From positions 62,001 through 126,000 of the forward strand of contig QCFW01000003.1 of the NCBI GenBank assembly GCA_003280135.1: a stretch of DNA of 64,000 bases, in the 5' to 3' direction. Shown here piece by piece: positions 38,057 through 47,387 of the stretch. The notes beneath the pieces were generated by a model. The model had not been told where the DNA came from. It ran no database searches and saw only the letters and a program-made list of their open reading frames with translations. The translations under genes and the position numbers were made by a program. Position 1 is the first letter of the stretch; each line of letters begins with the position of its first letter. The stretch comes from Prochlorococcus sp. AG-363-N16. Its GTDB lineage: Bacteria > Cyanobacteriota > Cyanobacteriia > PCC-6307 > Cyanobiaceae.

Positions 38057-38317
38057 GTGTTGTTAATCGAGATTTCCAATGCTAGGGAAGTTGTTCGCAA
38101 ACGAGTTGGAAGACTAGGTGAACGACTTATAGGCAAAATTGTTGATGCTGATTCACAAGTAGAAAAAGCATTAATTCAAGAAATGGAAACAGCATTTCAG
38201 GAGTTTGGAATAGAAGCTAGAATTCTTTCAGTTCAAGGACCTAGTCTTGAAGGTTCAACCATTTTGCAGCTTCCATTAAATGTAAAAGAAGTCAGAGACG
38301 TTAAACTTCAGAATTGA
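38057..38317 (+). CDS. Conserved small hypothetical protein (86 aa)
   Basis: The 86-residue product (ISNAREVVRKRVGRLGERLIGKIVDADSQVEKALIQEMETAFQEFGIEARILSV) has a basic helical start and a beta-rich end. The start is GTG. Its last 17 bp overlap the murJ 3' end on the opposite strand. It is the third gene of the small cluster after DUF3181. I do not recognise a named domain. Real coding is supported by the operon position and composition. Confidence 0.6.
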   Translation: MLLIEISNAREVVRKRVGRLGERLIGKIVDADSQVEKALIQEMETAFQEFGIEARILSVQGPSLEGSTILQLPLNVKEVRDVKLQN

Positions 38318-39905
38318 TAGCTTTATTAGGAGATATTAATTCCTGAATTTCTTTGATTTTAAGTATTTTAGCTGTAAGGAAAAATGTTATGAAAAGTGTT
38401 GCTGAAGAGAAGATTATTTTGATAATTTGCAAAGTAAAATTACTTGGAAAATTAATAATCAAGTTTAATAAATAGCCTATTGTTCCAGATGTTAAACCAC
38501 ATATAATAAGTTTAATAAAATCTAGTGACAATTTTTTAATAGGGATTTGATAACCTAACTTATAGTTTAATTTGAATAATAATGCAGTGCATGTAAATAT
38601 ATTTACTCCAACAGTAGCTAAAATCAAACCTTTAGTGCCTAGATTTATTGGACTTTGGATTCCCCAGGCGAAGTTTCCTCCTACAAATAACCAGTCTAAT
38701 ATAACATTTAAAATTATCCCTATTGTAGCTAAATTAAAAGGAGTCAAACCATCACCATATGAATAGAAAACTCTCACAAGAAGATCTCTGCAAAGATAAA
38801 AAGGCATTCCTATTCCATACACAATAAGAAGGCCACTAACTACTTTGATTGCTTGATTATCAAATTCTCCCCTTCCATATATCAAGCTAACTATTGATGT
38901 TCCAAGTACAATAAATATTGTAGAAAGCATTATCATGCTACTTAGACAAACTATTAGAGAATTTTTGATTAACTTTACTAATCTATTATTGTCATTTGAA
39001 CTGATAGTCTTAGCAAATATAGGGATCATTGGCACTAATAATGAGCTGGATATTATGCCTAAAGGTGCTTGAACAAGGAAATTTGCATAACCTAGAGCTG
39101 CAGCTGCTCCAGTAATGCTAGAGGCAAAGAATAAGTCAGTAATGACGTTAAGCTGAAGCATGCTTGAAGAGAGAGATGCAGGCGCAAATATCTTCCATAC
39201 TTCTCTAAATCCTGAGTCATTTAAATCAAATTTAAACTTGAAGAGTTTTCTTTTTATTAGTGAAGGTATTTGAATAATAAACTGTAGTAAAGCACCTATT
39301 AATGTAGCTTTTGCAAGAATTATTCCTCCATTAATTGCAAGCATAGAAGAATCTATAGAAGAATTCTTAATTTCCATAAATATTAATACACCTAATATAA
39401 TTGAAATGCTAGAAATTATTGGTGAAATTGATGTTATAAAGAATATATTTCTAGAATTGAGTGATCCAAAGCTTATACCAATTAAGCCTGATAATAAAAT
39501 GATAGGTGACATTATTTGTAGTTGAATCACAGCAATATTATGTACATTTTCACTTAAACCAGGAGCAATGATACTTATAATAGGAGCAGAGAAAATAAAA
39601 ATAAAAATACTAATTACAAGCAAAAGTAAACTGACAGATGTATATATAGAGTGAATCACTTTTAACCCTTCTTTTTTATCTCTTTTACTAAGAACTGCAG
39701 TTACTGAATTATGGAGTGGACCATTAATTCCTCCAATAAGAATAAGAAAAAATCCAGGTATTACATAAGCATAATTGTAGGCATCATATGCTGAGCTGAT
39801 TCCAAAGGCGCTAGCAATTAGAAGTTCACGACTCATCCCTCCAAGCTTGCTTATAAAAGTTCCAAAGCTAATTATTAATGCCGATTTTCGAAGTGATTTC
39901 TTCAT
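38301..39905 (-). CDS. murJ: Lipid II flippase MurJ (MviN family)
   Basis: MurJ flips lipid II across the cytoplasmic membrane for peptidoglycan synthesis. The protein has about 14 transmembrane segments over 534 residues. It begins SFGTFISKLGGMSRELLIASAFG and carries a central block GRGEFDNQAIKVVSGLLIVYGIGMPFYLCRDLLVRVFYSYGD, both typical of MviN proteins. It is convergent with the 86-aa gene, overlapping it by 17 bp, and divergent from sfsA. Confidence 0.95.
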   Translation of the reverse strand: MKKSLRKSALIISFGTFISKLGGMSRELLIASAFGISSAYDAYNYAYVIPGFFLILIGGINGPLHNSVTAVLSKRDKKEGLKVIHSIYTSVSLLLLVISIFIFIFSAPIISIIAPGLSENVHNIAVIQLQIMSPIILLSGLIGISFGSLNSRNIFFITSISPIISSISIILGVLIFMEIKNSSIDSSMLAINGGIILAKATLIGALLQFIIQIPSLIKRKLFKFKFDLNDSGFREVWKIFAPASLSSSMLQLNVITDLFFASSITGAAAALGYANFLVQAPLGIISSSLLVPMIPIFAKTISSNDNNRLVKLIKNSLIVCLSSMIMLSTIFIVLGTSIVSLIYGRGEFDNQAIKVVSGLLIVYGIGMPFYLCRDLLVRVFYSYGDGLTPFNLATIGIILNVILDWLFVGGNFAWGIQSPINLGTKGLILATVGVNIFTCTALLFKLNYKLGYQIPIKKLSLDFIKLIICGLTSGTIGYLLNLIINFPSNFTLQIIKIIFSSATLFITFFLTAKILKIKEIQELISPNKAINSEV

Positions 39906-39981
39906 TCTTTAATTTTTTGGAGAATTAATTAATCAGCGTGTTATTCATTACTTGAATTTATTGCATGATTAGGAATTTTTC

Positions 39982-40737
39982 ATGATTGGAATGACTCTCC
40001 TGACTTTTCCTCCTCTTGTAGAAGGGACTTTAATTAAGAGGTATAAACGTTTTTTGGCGGACATTCAGCTTGACAATGGCAAAATCGTTACAGCGCATTG
40101 TGCTAATACTGGTCCCATGACTGGTGTCCTCACCTTAGGTGGAAGAGTGAGACTTAGATATGTCGATTCACCATCTAGGAAACTTAAGTGGTCTTGGGAG
40201 CAAGCTCAGGTTGAGAATAGTCAGGGACAATCATGCTGGGTAGGAGTTAATACTTCATTGCCAAATAAAATAGTTAAAATTGCAATTGAAAAAGGTTTAC
40301 TAAATAAGGAATTAGGTCCCATTAAAGACATTAAAAAAGAAGTAAAATATGGTAGTGAAGGTAGAAGTAGAATTGATTTGTATGTGTATCCTGGTGAAGC
40401 AAATCTTGATCAAAGAAATATTTTTGTGGAAATAAAAAATACAACTTGGACCGAATGGGAAACAGCTCTTTTCCCAGATACTGTTACGAAAAGAGGACAG
40501 AAACATCTAAAGGAAATGATAGGTGTCTTGTCCGATTCAAGAGCTGTTCTTATTCCTTGCATTAGTAGACAAGACGCAACTTCTTTTGCTCCAGGGGATT
40601 CTGCTGATCGTCAATATGGAGAACTTTTTCGAATTGCATTGAGCAAAGGAGTTGAGGTGGTCCCATGCTCATTTGGTTTTTTTGCGGATAAAATTACTTG
40701 GCAAGGTATCAGACCTTTTCGCGAAAATCAGAATTAA
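39982..40737 (+). CDS. sfsA: SfsA family protein (sugar fermentation stimulation homologue)
   Basis: SfsA was named for an E. coli maltose-utilisation phenotype and is described as a DNA-binding, nuclease-like protein. The blocks LTFPPLVEGTLIKRYKRFLADIQL and TAHCANTGPMTGVL are clear. So are GSEGRSRIDLYV and the nuclease-like FVEIKNTTWTE, with FPDTVTKRGQKHLKE after it. The length is 251 residues. It is divergent from murJ. The molecular role remains unsettled in all species. Confidence 0.93.
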   Translation: MIGMTLLTFPPLVEGTLIKRYKRFLADIQLDNGKIVTAHCANTGPMTGVLTLGGRVRLRYVDSPSRKLKWSWEQAQVENSQGQSCWVGVNTSLPNKIVKIAIEKGLLNKELGPIKDIKKEVKYGSEGRSRIDLYVYPGEANLDQRNIFVEIKNTTWTEWETALFPDTVTKRGQKHLKEMIGVLSDSRAVLIPCISRQDATSFAPGDSADRQYGELFRIALSKGVEVVPCSFGFFADKITWQGIRPFRENQN

Positions 40738-40822
40738 TATGGGCTTTAACTAGAAATTAGGACCTTTTTAGAAGTTAAATCTCAGTATTTCTAGTAATTA
40801 TTTTAAACGAATAATTAAAATC

Positions 40823-40836
40823 GTATAAATGATTAC
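40823..40836 (+). promoter_or_regulatory. NtcA binding site upstream of amt
   Basis: The sequence GTA-TAAATGAT-TAC is an exact match to the NtcA consensus GTA-N8-TAC. A -10-like CATATT follows 22 bp downstream, the spacing expected for class II NtcA activation. The amt ATG is about 80 bp further. Ammonium transporter promoters are known NtcA targets in cyanobacteria. Confidence 0.85.
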
Positions 40837-40917
40837 CAGACTGTTTTGCAATATTGACCATATTTGTATATGTACTATCTGAATTCATTGAATTCCGTTT
40901 TTGCAGTTCTGTAATTT

Positions 40918-42351
40918 ATGACCGCTGCTTTGCAAACCCCTCGAGGTCGTCGTCAAACTAAGCGACTCCAAGAGGCAAGCCTTATTGAAGGTCCAATGCT
41001 TCTTTTGAAGAGTATCAAAGGATTTAATTCTCAACGCTCTTTAATATGGCTTGCTTGCGTTCCTATTGCCTTACTTGGCTTAGGACTTTTCAACCTTTCA
41101 GCCCATGCTGAAGATTTTGCATTAACAACACAAGCTCTTGCTGACAACCTGTGGATTATGGTTGCTGCAGTTCTTGTCATTTTTATGAATGCTGGCTTCG
41201 CAATGGTTGAGGCTGGTATGTGCAGGCAAAAAAATGCAGTTAATATTCTTGCCAAAAACTTAATAGTCTTTACTCTTGCAGTCTCAGCTTATTGGTTGAT
41301 TGGATATAAGCTGATGTATACAGCCGATTGGATTATTCCTGGAGTAGTTAAATTTGGCGGACCATTTTTTGATCCAACTCCAACTGATTCTTCCGCTTTA
41401 GTTCCGAGTATTGATTTTCTTTTTCAAGCTGCCTTCGCTGGAACTGCTGCAACAATTGTTTCAGGTGTTGTTGCTGAGAGAATTAAATTTGGAGAATTTG
41501 TAGTTTTCTCAATTGTTTTAACTGCAATCATTTATCCAATTGCTGGATCTTGGCAATGGAATGGTGATGGTTGGTTAGCTAATCTTGGCTTTTATGATTT
41601 TGCTGGATCTACTTTGGTTCACTCTGTAGGTGCTTGGGCAGGTTTAGTTGGAGCTCTTGCATTAGGACCAAGAATTGGCAAATTTTCTGGTGGTAAAGCA
41701 CAAGCTTTGCCTGGCCATAATATGGCTATTGCCACTTTAGGAGCATTGATTCTTTGGATTGGTTGGTATGGATTTAATGGGGGTTCAGTTCTTGCCTTTA
41801 ATGAGGCTGTCCCTTATGTAGCTGTAACAACAACTTTAGGAGCTGCTGGAGGCGGTATAGCTGCCACTCTTCTTAGTCAGTTGAATACAGGTAAACCAGA
41901 TCTGACAATGACCATCAATGGCATCTTGGCAGGACTAGTTAGTGTCACAGCTGGAGCTGATGGCTTTAGTTTGTGGGCTGCTTGGGTTGTAGGTGCTATT
42001 GGAGGATTACTTGTTGTTTGGTCTGTAGCATTGGTGGATAGTCTTCAGATTGATGACCCTGTAGGAGCAGTGTCAGTCCACGGCACATGCGGAGTATGGG
42101 GAACTCTTGCAGTTGGAATTCTGTATCAAGGGAAAGGATTTTTAGCTGGTGGATCTGTTTCTCAGTTATTTACACAAGCGCTAGGATGCTTTAGTTACGC
42201 TGCTTTCACAATCATTACTTGTGCAATCGCTTGGTCAGTTATTGGAGGCCTTTTTGGAGGTATTCGTGTAACTGAAGAAGAAGAGATACAAGGTCTTGAT
42301 ATTGGTGAGCATGGTATGGAAGCTTATCCTGACTTTGCATCAGCTAAATAA
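40918..42351 (+). CDS. amt: Ammonium transporter
   Basis: Amt takes up ammonium at low external concentration. A 60-residue N-terminal extension includes a cleavable-looking signal (LIWLACVPIALLGLGLFNLSAHAED). The Amt core follows with FMNAGFAMVEAGMCRQKNAVNILAKN, DFAGSTLVHSVGAWAGLVGALALGPR and VHGTCGVWGTLAVG, covering the pore histidines. About 11 transmembrane helices fit 477 residues. A consensus NtcA box precedes the gene and a strong terminator follows, so it is a nitrogen-regulated monocistron. Confidence 0.98.
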   Translation: MTAALQTPRGRRQTKRLQEASLIEGPMLLLKSIKGFNSQRSLIWLACVPIALLGLGLFNLSAHAEDFALTTQALADNLWIMVAAVLVIFMNAGFAMVEAGMCRQKNAVNILAKNLIVFTLAVSAYWLIGYKLMYTADWIIPGVVKFGGPFFDPTPTDSSALVPSIDFLFQAAFAGTAATIVSGVVAERIKFGEFVVFSIVLTAIIYPIAGSWQWNGDGWLANLGFYDFAGSTLVHSVGAWAGLVGALALGPRIGKFSGGKAQALPGHNMAIATLGALILWIGWYGFNGGSVLAFNEAVPYVAVTTTLGAAGGGIAATLLSQLNTGKPDLTMTINGILAGLVSVTAGADGFSLWAAWVVGAIGGLLVVWSVALVDSLQIDDPVGAVSVHGTCGVWGTLAVGILYQGKGFLAGGSVSQLFTQALGCFSYAAFTIITCAIAWSVIGGLFGGIRVTEEEEIQGLDIGEHGMEAYPDFASAK

Positions 42352-42380
42352 TAATAATTCAATTATTGAAGTAGATTTTT

Positions 42381-42412
42381 AAAAAGCCTGGCTTTTTAGC
42401 CAGGCTTTTTTG
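42381..42412 (+). terminator. amt intrinsic terminator
   Basis: A perfect GCCTGGC/GCCAGGC stem extended by A/T pairs (AAAAGCCTGGC-TTTTTA-GCCAGGCTTTT) with six Ts lies 30 bp after the amt stop. It separates amt from ispH, which is on the same strand. Confidence 0.94.
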
Positions 42413-42459
42413 TGCTTTTTGAAATTACCTAATAGAGTCTTGTTGTAAAAAAGAGATTA

Positions 42460-43680
42460 ATGGTTATGGATACTCAAGCTTTTAAGAGATCGCTTCACCA
42501 TTCTGACAGATATAACAGAAGAGGTTTTGAGTCACCAACTAAACGAGCTCAAGCTTTGGAAAAAGCTTATCAAAGTAATTTGATTGCATCTATTCGTGAT
42601 AATGGATATTTATTAGAACATGGAAACTTAAGAGTAAGACTTGCCGAAGCCTTTGGCTTTTGTTGGGGAGTTGAAAGAGCTGTTGCAATGGCTTATGAGA
42701 CTAGAAGGCATTATCCAAAAGAAAATATCTGGATAACTAATGAAATTATTCATAACCCTTCAGTAAATGATCATTTGAGAAATATGAATGTTCGATTTAT
42801 ATCTGCTGAAAAAGGAATTAAGGACTTTTCTTTAATTAATGAAGGTGATGTTGTTATTTTGCCTGCTTTTGGGGCAACTGTTCAGGAGATGAAACTTCTA
42901 CATGAAAGGGGTTGCCATATCATTGACACTACTTGCCCTTGGGTCTCAAAGGTGTGGCACACAGTGGAGAAGCATAAAAAACATGAATTTACATCAATTA
43001 TTCATGGGAAGGTCAAACATGAGGAAACTCTTGCTACAAGCTCTTTTGCTGGTACATATTTAGTTGTCTTAGATCTTGAAGAAGCTCAGTATGTTGCTGA
43101 TTATATTTTAGGCAGAGGTAATAGGGATGAATTTTTAAAGAGGTTCTCAAGAGCATTTTCTCAGGGTTTTGATCCAGATAAGGATTTAAAAAGATTAGGA
43201 GTAGCTAATCAAACAACTATGTTGAAAAGCGAGACAGAAGAAATAGGCAGATTGTTTGAAAAAACTATGCTTCATAGATATGGACCAGCTGAATTAAATG
43301 AACACTTTTTAGCATTTAATACAATCTGTGATGCAACTGAAGAAAGGCAAGATGCTATGTTCTCACTAGTGGATGAACCTTTAGATATCTTGGTTGTGAT
43401 TGGTGGTTTTAATTCGTCAAATACTACCCACCTTCAGGAAATTGCTATTAGTAAAGGAATTAGATCATTTCATATAGATACTCCTGAGAGAATTGGTGAT
43501 GAAACTAATACCATCACTCATAAACCTCTTGGCGATGATTTAATTACTGAGAGTGATTTTTTGCCTTCAGGCAAGGTTAATGTGGGTATAACTTCAGGAG
43601 CATCTACTCCTGACAGAGTAGTAGAAGATGTTATTCAGAAACTGATTAAGTTAAGCAAAAGTAAGGTTCTTGTTAATTGA
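42460..43680 (+). CDS. ispH: 4-hydroxy-3-methylbut-2-enyl diphosphate reductase
   Basis: IspH (LytB) is the iron-sulfur enzyme for the last step of the MEP isoprenoid route, giving IPP and DMAPP for chlorophyll, carotenoids and quinones. The three cluster cysteines fit [18 protein letters not shown] near residue 68, [11 protein letters not shown] near 159, and [15 protein letters not shown] near 290. At 406 residues it is the longer cyanobacterial/plant form. The NQTTM stretch near 247 is conserved. It may begin at either of two in-frame ATGs (42460 or 42466). Confidence 0.97.
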   Translation: MVMDTQAFKRSLHHSDRYNRRGFESPTKRAQALEKAYQSNLIASIRDNGYLLEHGNLRVRLAEAFGFCWGVERAVAMAYETRRHYPKENIWITNEIIHNPSVNDHLRNMNVRFISAEKGIKDFSLINEGDVVILPAFGATVQEMKLLHERGCHIIDTTCPWVSKVWHTVEKHKKHEFTSIIHGKVKHEETLATSSFAGTYLVVLDLEEAQYVADYILGRGNRDEFLKRFSRAFSQGFDPDKDLKRLGVANQTTMLKSETEEIGRLFEKTMLHRYGPAELNEHFLAFNTICDATEERQDAMFSLVDEPLDILVVIGGFNSSNTTHLQEIAISKGIRSFHIDTPERIGDETNTITHKPLGDDLITESDFLPSGKVNVGITSGASTPDRVVEDVIQKLIKLSKSKVLVN

Positions 43681-43835
43681 AGTATTTGTGCCTTTGAGTT
43701 TGATTTTAATTCTTGTAATAATCAAAATTTTTATATATTAGTATTAGATTTAAGATGCCAGATAATTTTTTCACTACCAATTTGAGCTTGTAAGCAACTA
43801 ATATAGATAATTAATGCTTAGACAAGATTTCTGAT

Positions 43836-44378
43836 ATGACTTCCCAAGAATCACCATCATCGAAAAATAATCAACCACAAAAAGTAGAGGTGGTTGTAGC
43901 AAATCCATCCTCATCAAGTGAAGTGGATATTTTAGGTGAGCTCGCAATTTTTGTTTTGAGAGTTTCATTTAGCATATTTATGATTCACCATGGTTTGGAG
44001 AAACTTCAAGATCCAGAAGGGTTTGCGGAATTTGTAGTTGGTAAATATTTCAGTTTCCTACCAGGCGACCCCGTTATTTGGACATTCGCAGCAGGAGTAA
44101 CTCAAATTTTATGTCCTATCGGGCTAGCTTTAGGAGTGTTTGCAAGAATTTCTGCTTTGGGACTTTTCTCGACAATGGTATTTGCGATTTATTTTCATTT
44201 TTTAGATACTGGATTTGAAGGTTTTCCTTTCGCAGTTGTGGAAGCCCATAATTATGCCTTCGAATTATCTTCTATATATGCTGCAATATCTTTATATTTC
44301 GTATGTGCTGGACCAGGAAGATTATCTGCATTTAGGAAATCTAATAAAGTTACTTATTATCCAAAAGGAAAAGATTAG
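43836..44378 (+). CDS. DoxX family membrane protein
   Basis: The 180-residue protein begins with a polar, low-complexity tail of about 40 residues (SSKNNQPQKVEV). Four transmembrane segments follow in the DoxX/DUF417-like pattern: ILGELAIFVLRVSFSIFMIHHGLEKLQDPEGFAEFVVGKYF, then WTFAAGVTQILCPIGLALGVFARISALGL. DoxX proteins are small quinone- or redox-linked membrane proteins of mostly unknown function. It is convergent with purH. Confidence 0.8.
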   Translation: MTSQESPSSKNNQPQKVEVVVANPSSSSEVDILGELAIFVLRVSFSIFMIHHGLEKLQDPEGFAEFVVGKYFSFLPGDPVIWTFAAGVTQILCPIGLALGVFARISALGLFSTMVFAIYFHFLDTGFEGFPFAVVEAHNYAFELSSIYAAISLYFVCAGPGRLSAFRKSNKVTYYPKGKD

Positions 44379-44408
44379 ATTAATCCCATATAATCTATAG
44401 CATTAAGA

Positions 44409-45965
44409 CTAATGTAAAAAATGCCTTTTCCCTGTGAATATCATAGACATATTTAGCTCATTACAGGCATTAATTGATTCATTGTCTCTAATACTTCCTC
44501 CCGGTTGAATAATAGCTTTTATTCCATATTCATAAGCTAAACGAATAGTATCTTCAAAAGGGAAGAATCCGTCACTAGCTAATACAGCTCCTTTTGCTTT
44601 ATCTGCTGCTAATTCTAAAGCTATTTTTGCTGAGCCAACACGATTCATTTGTCCTGCACCTATGCCAATTGTTTGTCCAGATGATGCGACTACAATTGCG
44701 TTTGACTTAACATGTCTCGAAACTTTCCATGCAAAAATTAGATCGTTAATTAGCATTTTATCTGGTTTGACTTTTGTTACCACTTCCCATTCTTTAGGAT
44801 CAATTACTTTGTGATCAGTTTCTTGGACTAATAAGCCACCAAATATGCTCCTAAAATTAATATTAGGACAATTACTTATTGACTCTTCTGCTATCTTTAA
44901 TAACCTTAAATTAGATTTGCTTTCAAGTATTTCTATTGCTTCAGATTCGAAGTCAGGAGCAACTATGCATTCTAAAAATAATTTTTTTAATTCTTTTGCT
45001 GTATCCATATCTAATGGAGAATTAAAAGCAACAATTCCTCCAAAAGCACTTACAGCGTCTCCATCTAATGCATTTTTAAAAGATGTTTTTAAATCTTTTG
45101 CAACGGCAACTCCACAAGGGTTCGTATGTTTAATAATAACGCATGCTTTTTCGAAATCTTTTTGACTACTTTTTTCTCCATAACCAAATTCTAAAATTGT
45201 CGATAATGCTGCTTCTAAATCTATTAAGTTATTTGCACTTAATTCTTTTCCTTGTATTTTTTGTGCCGCACCCCAACCTTGTTCGTGATGATTAAACCAC
45301 GTAGCTTTTTGATGTGGATTTTCTCCGTAGCGCAGTATTTGCTTTTGAGGTACTGATAATAAAAATGGTGACTCTTTTGAGTCAGATTGTTTGCTTAGCC
45401 AATTACTAATGGCAATATCATAACTTGCAGTATGTTGAAAAGCTTCTAAGGCAAATTTTTGCCTTAATTCTTTAGAAACTTGGTTGCTTTTTAATGCATT
45501 AAGTAGAACTTTGTATTGCTCAAAATTTGTAATTATAATTACAGAATCGTGGTTTTTTGCAGCGGCTCTTACCATTGTTGGCCCACCTATATCAATATTC
45601 TCTAAGGCTTCTTCAAATGTGACGTTTGGTTTTGAGATTGTTTCTTTGAAAGGATAAAGATTCACAACTACTAAATCAATATTTTTTATACCTTCTTTTT
45701 GTAGATCGCTTTTGTGAGAAGCACTATCTTTTTTGGCAAGAATTCCGCCATGGATTTTGGGATGGAGAGTTTTGACTCTTCCGCCCAGAATCTCTGGCGA
45801 ACCCGTGTATTCAGAAACTCTTTCGACTTTTATTCTTGCTTCTTCTAGAAGCTTTGCAGTGCCTCCACTAGAAATAATTTGAAAATCATGAACTTCACTT
45901 AAAGCCTTCGCGAAAGGTACTATTCCTGTTTTATTAGAGACGCTTATTAGAGCAATTGGGGTCAT
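44409..45965 (-). CDS. purH: Bifunctional AICAR transformylase / IMP cyclohydrolase
   Basis: PurH catalyses the last two steps of IMP synthesis. The N-terminal cyclohydrolase (MGS-like) domain shows [44 protein letters not shown] in consecutive blocks. The transformylase domain shows [34 protein letters not shown], and the C-terminal [20 protein letters not shown]. The 518-residue length is full. It is divergent from the esterase gene and convergent with DoxX. Confidence 0.98.
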   Translation of the reverse strand: MTPIALISVSNKTGIVPFAKALSEVHDFQIISSGGTAKLLEEARIKVERVSEYTGSPEILGGRVKTLHPKIHGGILAKKDSASHKSDLQKEGIKNIDLVVVNLYPFKETISKPNVTFEEALENIDIGGPTMVRAAAKNHDSVIIITNFEQYKVLLNALKSNQVSKELRQKFALEAFQHTASYDIAISNWLSKQSDSKESPFLLSVPQKQILRYGENPHQKATWFNHHEQGWGAAQKIQGKELSANNLIDLEAALSTILEFGYGEKSSQKDFEKACVIIKHTNPCGVAVAKDLKTSFKNALDGDAVSAFGGIVAFNSPLDMDTAKELKKLFLECIVAPDFESEAIEILESKSNLRLLKIAEESISNCPNINFRSIFGGLLVQETDHKVIDPKEWEVVTKVKPDKMLINDLIFAWKVSRHVKSNAIVVASSGQTIGIGAGQMNRVGSAKIALELAADKAKGAVLASDGFFPFEDTIRLAYEYGIKAIIQPGGSIRDNESINACNELNMSMIFTGKRHFLH

Positions 45966-46026
45966 GAGTCCAAAGATAGCAGACCATTAGATAGCTAACT
46001 TACGCATCAAACATACAAATTGCTTG

Positions 46027-46629
46027 ATGAAAGACAAAATTATTAGCTTTTGCTCCCAAGAATCTTCTCACAGATTAATTTTGATTCACGGTTGGGGTGC
46101 AGATGCGCAAGATTTAATTCCCTTTGGCCAAGAATTACTTGAGGAAGTTGCCTTGCCATTTGATTTGATTTCATTGAATGCTCCTCAACTGCATCCAGAT
46201 GGCACAGGTCGGCAATGGTACAGTTTGTTCCCTCCAAATTGGTCTGAAGTTCCTGAAGCTATAAAAGATCTTAAAAGTAGGCTTAAAAGTACAGTCACTA
46301 ATCAAATACCTTTTCAGAAAACATTTCTACTGGGATTCTCTCAAGGAGGTGCTATGGCTCTGAGTGCCGGTTTGGGATTACCTCTGGCAGGATTAATTTG
46401 TTGCAGTGGTTATCCTCATCCAGGATGGGAACCAGAAGATCCTAATGCGAGAATCCTTCTTACTCATGGTAAGTTTGATGAAATTGTTCCTTTACATGCT
46501 ATTGACGAAATTTCGTATATTTTAGATAAGAAAAAAATCGATTATCAAACTCATTTATTCAATGGAGGCCATGAAATCTCCCAAGAAGTTATAAAAACAA
46601 TTAGTCTTTTTATAAGGGAATATGTTTAA
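46027..46629 (+). CDS. Phospholipase/carboxylesterase family alpha/beta hydrolase
   Basis: The protein is a compact alpha/beta hydrolase. The oxyanion region is LILIHGWGADAQDLIPFG, the nucleophile elbow is LLGFSQGGAMALSAGL (serine near 111), and the acid and histidine fit HGKFDEIVP and FNGGHEIS. Members hydrolyse esters of broad range; the natural substrate is unknown. I use the ATG at 46027; the track begins one codon earlier at a TTG. It is divergent from purH and convergent with the DUF3155 gene. Confidence 0.88.
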   Translation: MKDKIISFCSQESSHRLILIHGWGADAQDLIPFGQELLEEVALPFDLISLNAPQLHPDGTGRQWYSLFPPNWSEVPEAIKDLKSRLKSTVTNQIPFQKTFLLGFSQGGAMALSAGLGLPLAGLICCSGYPHPGWEPEDPNARILLTHGKFDEIVPLHAIDEISYILDKKKIDYQTHLFNGGHEISQEVIKTISLFIREYV

Positions 46630-46645
46630 GTAAAACGGAAAAACA

Positions 46646-47014
46646 TCAAACAAATGCGTATTCATATTCTTCTATTTCTTCCCAATCGTCCGCAGAAAGT
46701 TCTAAACCATTAAACATACTGTTTTCTCCTACGCAATCAACAATTGCTCGAAGAGATGGAAAAAGAAAATGATTTTCTTCAGCATACTGTGCACTAAATA
46801 AACCTTTCTCTCCCCAGAAAAATCTATCTGTAGTGTGCTCATTTCTTCTTACATTTACAATCGCAGGAGCGCAAAGAGCTTCTTCAGCTATGTATCTACG
46901 AGCTGCAGTAACTGGTTTGTGTTTTCCAGTTTCAAGGTGAAATGTTTGAACATGAGCCATAACTCTTTGGCCAGCCAAACGTCTACGGCTAATCCGCTTG
47001 CGCTTTTTAGACAT
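46646..47014 (-). CDS. DUF3155 family protein
   Basis: The 122-residue protein begins with a strongly basic stretch (SKKRKRISRRRLAGQRVMAHVQTFHLETGKHKPVTAARRYIAEE in pieces) and ends acidic (SADDWEEIEEYEYAFV). This fits DUF3155, which I know from cyanobacteria. A basic head and acidic tail could suit nucleic acid binding, but that is inference. AAGGAATTTC before the ATG gives a good ribosome site. It is transcribed away from a 373-bp gap. Confidence 0.75.
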   Translation of the reverse strand: MSKKRKRISRRRLAGQRVMAHVQTFHLETGKHKPVTAARRYIAEEALCAPAIVNVRRNEHTTDRFFWGEKGLFSAQYAEENHFLFPSLRAIVDCVGENSMFNGLELSADDWEEIEEYEYAFV

Positions 47015-47387
47015 GAAATGAAATTCCTTGAGGAGTGAAAAATGAATTTAATTTTGGCGTGCCACTTTATGATTTAAATAAATCGCTAATCGATTTAGAT
47101 TAAATGCTTTAGGTAAGAGAAAGTTAAACAGAGAAGTAGTTTGCGAATAGCATTGCTAACTAAATTACTTCCGAACCTAACCTTGGCAAGCCAACTTCAG
47201 GGGACCCATCAACCTCTGATAAAGCTTTTGGCAGGACTTTTTTCTGTGAACCTTTTGCCAAAGAGACCTTTGAAGAGCTTGAATGAAATGCTCTTGATCA
47301 GTCTTTAACCATATCTTAATACTTTTTTCTGAATTATCAAGTGAAACTTACTTTCAAAACCCTGATAAACCTGTTGAATTAGAAATT
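47015..47387. other. 373-bp gap with structured GC-rich segment and possible 55-aa ORF
   Basis: The segment 47141-47320 is richer in GC than neighbouring gaps and holds several inverted repeats: TTTGGCA/TGCCAAA, CAAAG/CTTTG, AAGAGC/GCTCTT and CAGGGG/CCTCTG. A plus-strand frame from a TTG at 47141 to TAA at 47308 encodes 55 residues (LRIALLTKLLPNLTLASQL) with no Shine-Dalgarno seen. A structured small RNA and a small hydrophobic peptide are both possible. I do not recognise a known RNA family. Confidence 0.4.

Noticed and set aside
44845-45165. 106-aa plus-strand ORF
   Set aside because: Antisense shadow of purH.
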